Positions 5,868-6,514 of a stretch of DNA of 6,514 nt are shown here, one piece after another (position 1 is the first letter of the stretch; every line of letters begins with the position of its first letter). A model generated the notes under the pieces. That model worked only from the letters and a program-made list of their open reading frames with translations. It was not told the origin of the DNA and ran no database searches. The position numbers and the translations under genes are program-made. Source of the DNA: Rhodovulum sp. (GTDB taxonomy: Bacteria > Pseudomonadota > Alphaproteobacteria > Rhodobacterales > Rhodobacteraceae); assembly GCA_020637615.1 (NCBI GenBank), contig JACKKC010000059.1, positions 1-6,514 of the forward strand. Reading direction: 5' to 3'.

Positions 5868-6514
<647 letters not shown>

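Overview
The window is high-GC DNA with densely packed genes, all read leftward on the minus strand. Gene content (a UgpC/MalK-type sugar ABC ATPase, ModABC, an enolase-superfamily sugar-acid dehydratase, an SDR dehydrogenase) and the type of IS4-like transposase fossil suggest an alphaproteobacterium, perhaps a Rhodobacterales member. That assignment is inference from protein style and composition only; there is no rRNA or other marker gene.

Reading in the direction of transcription (right to left): 6514-5868 is the C-terminal two thirds of a sugar-type ABC transporter ATPase whose start lies outside the window. A 77-bp gap with a GC-rich hairpin follows. Then comes a compact molybdate/tungstate importer operon: modA (5790-4993), modB (4974-4306) and modC (4309-3191), the last two overlapping by a GTGA. 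After a 106-bp gap with a perfect 8-bp hairpin comes a catabolic pair: an enolase-superfamily (mandelate racemase subgroup) enzyme (3084-1873) and an NAD-type short-chain dehydrogenase (1843-1058), 29 bp apart and each with a good ribosome binding site.

The left 1057 bp carry no intact gene. Positions 11-532 are a 522-bp, MITE-like wreck of an IS4-family insertion sequence. It has perfect 16-bp terminal inverted repeats enclosing the two ends of a transposase gene, whose middle is missing and whose remainder is broken by two frameshifts and an amber codon. Positions 533-1057 hold no recognisable gene, only a weak hairpin just past the dehydrogenase stop.

Functionally, the sugar importer ATPase and the dehydratase/dehydrogenase pair look like parts of a carbohydrate or sugar-acid catabolic locus. 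The usual logic would be uptake, dehydration of an aldonate-like acid to a 2-keto-3-deoxy acid, then NAD-linked oxidation. The molybdate importer sits between them on the same strand. Whether it serves a molybdoenzyme of the same pathway or is an independent unit cannot be decided from this window. No entirely new system is evident; the most notable items are the internally deleted IS, the mod operon inside a sugar locus, and the atypical KxE motif of the dehydratase.
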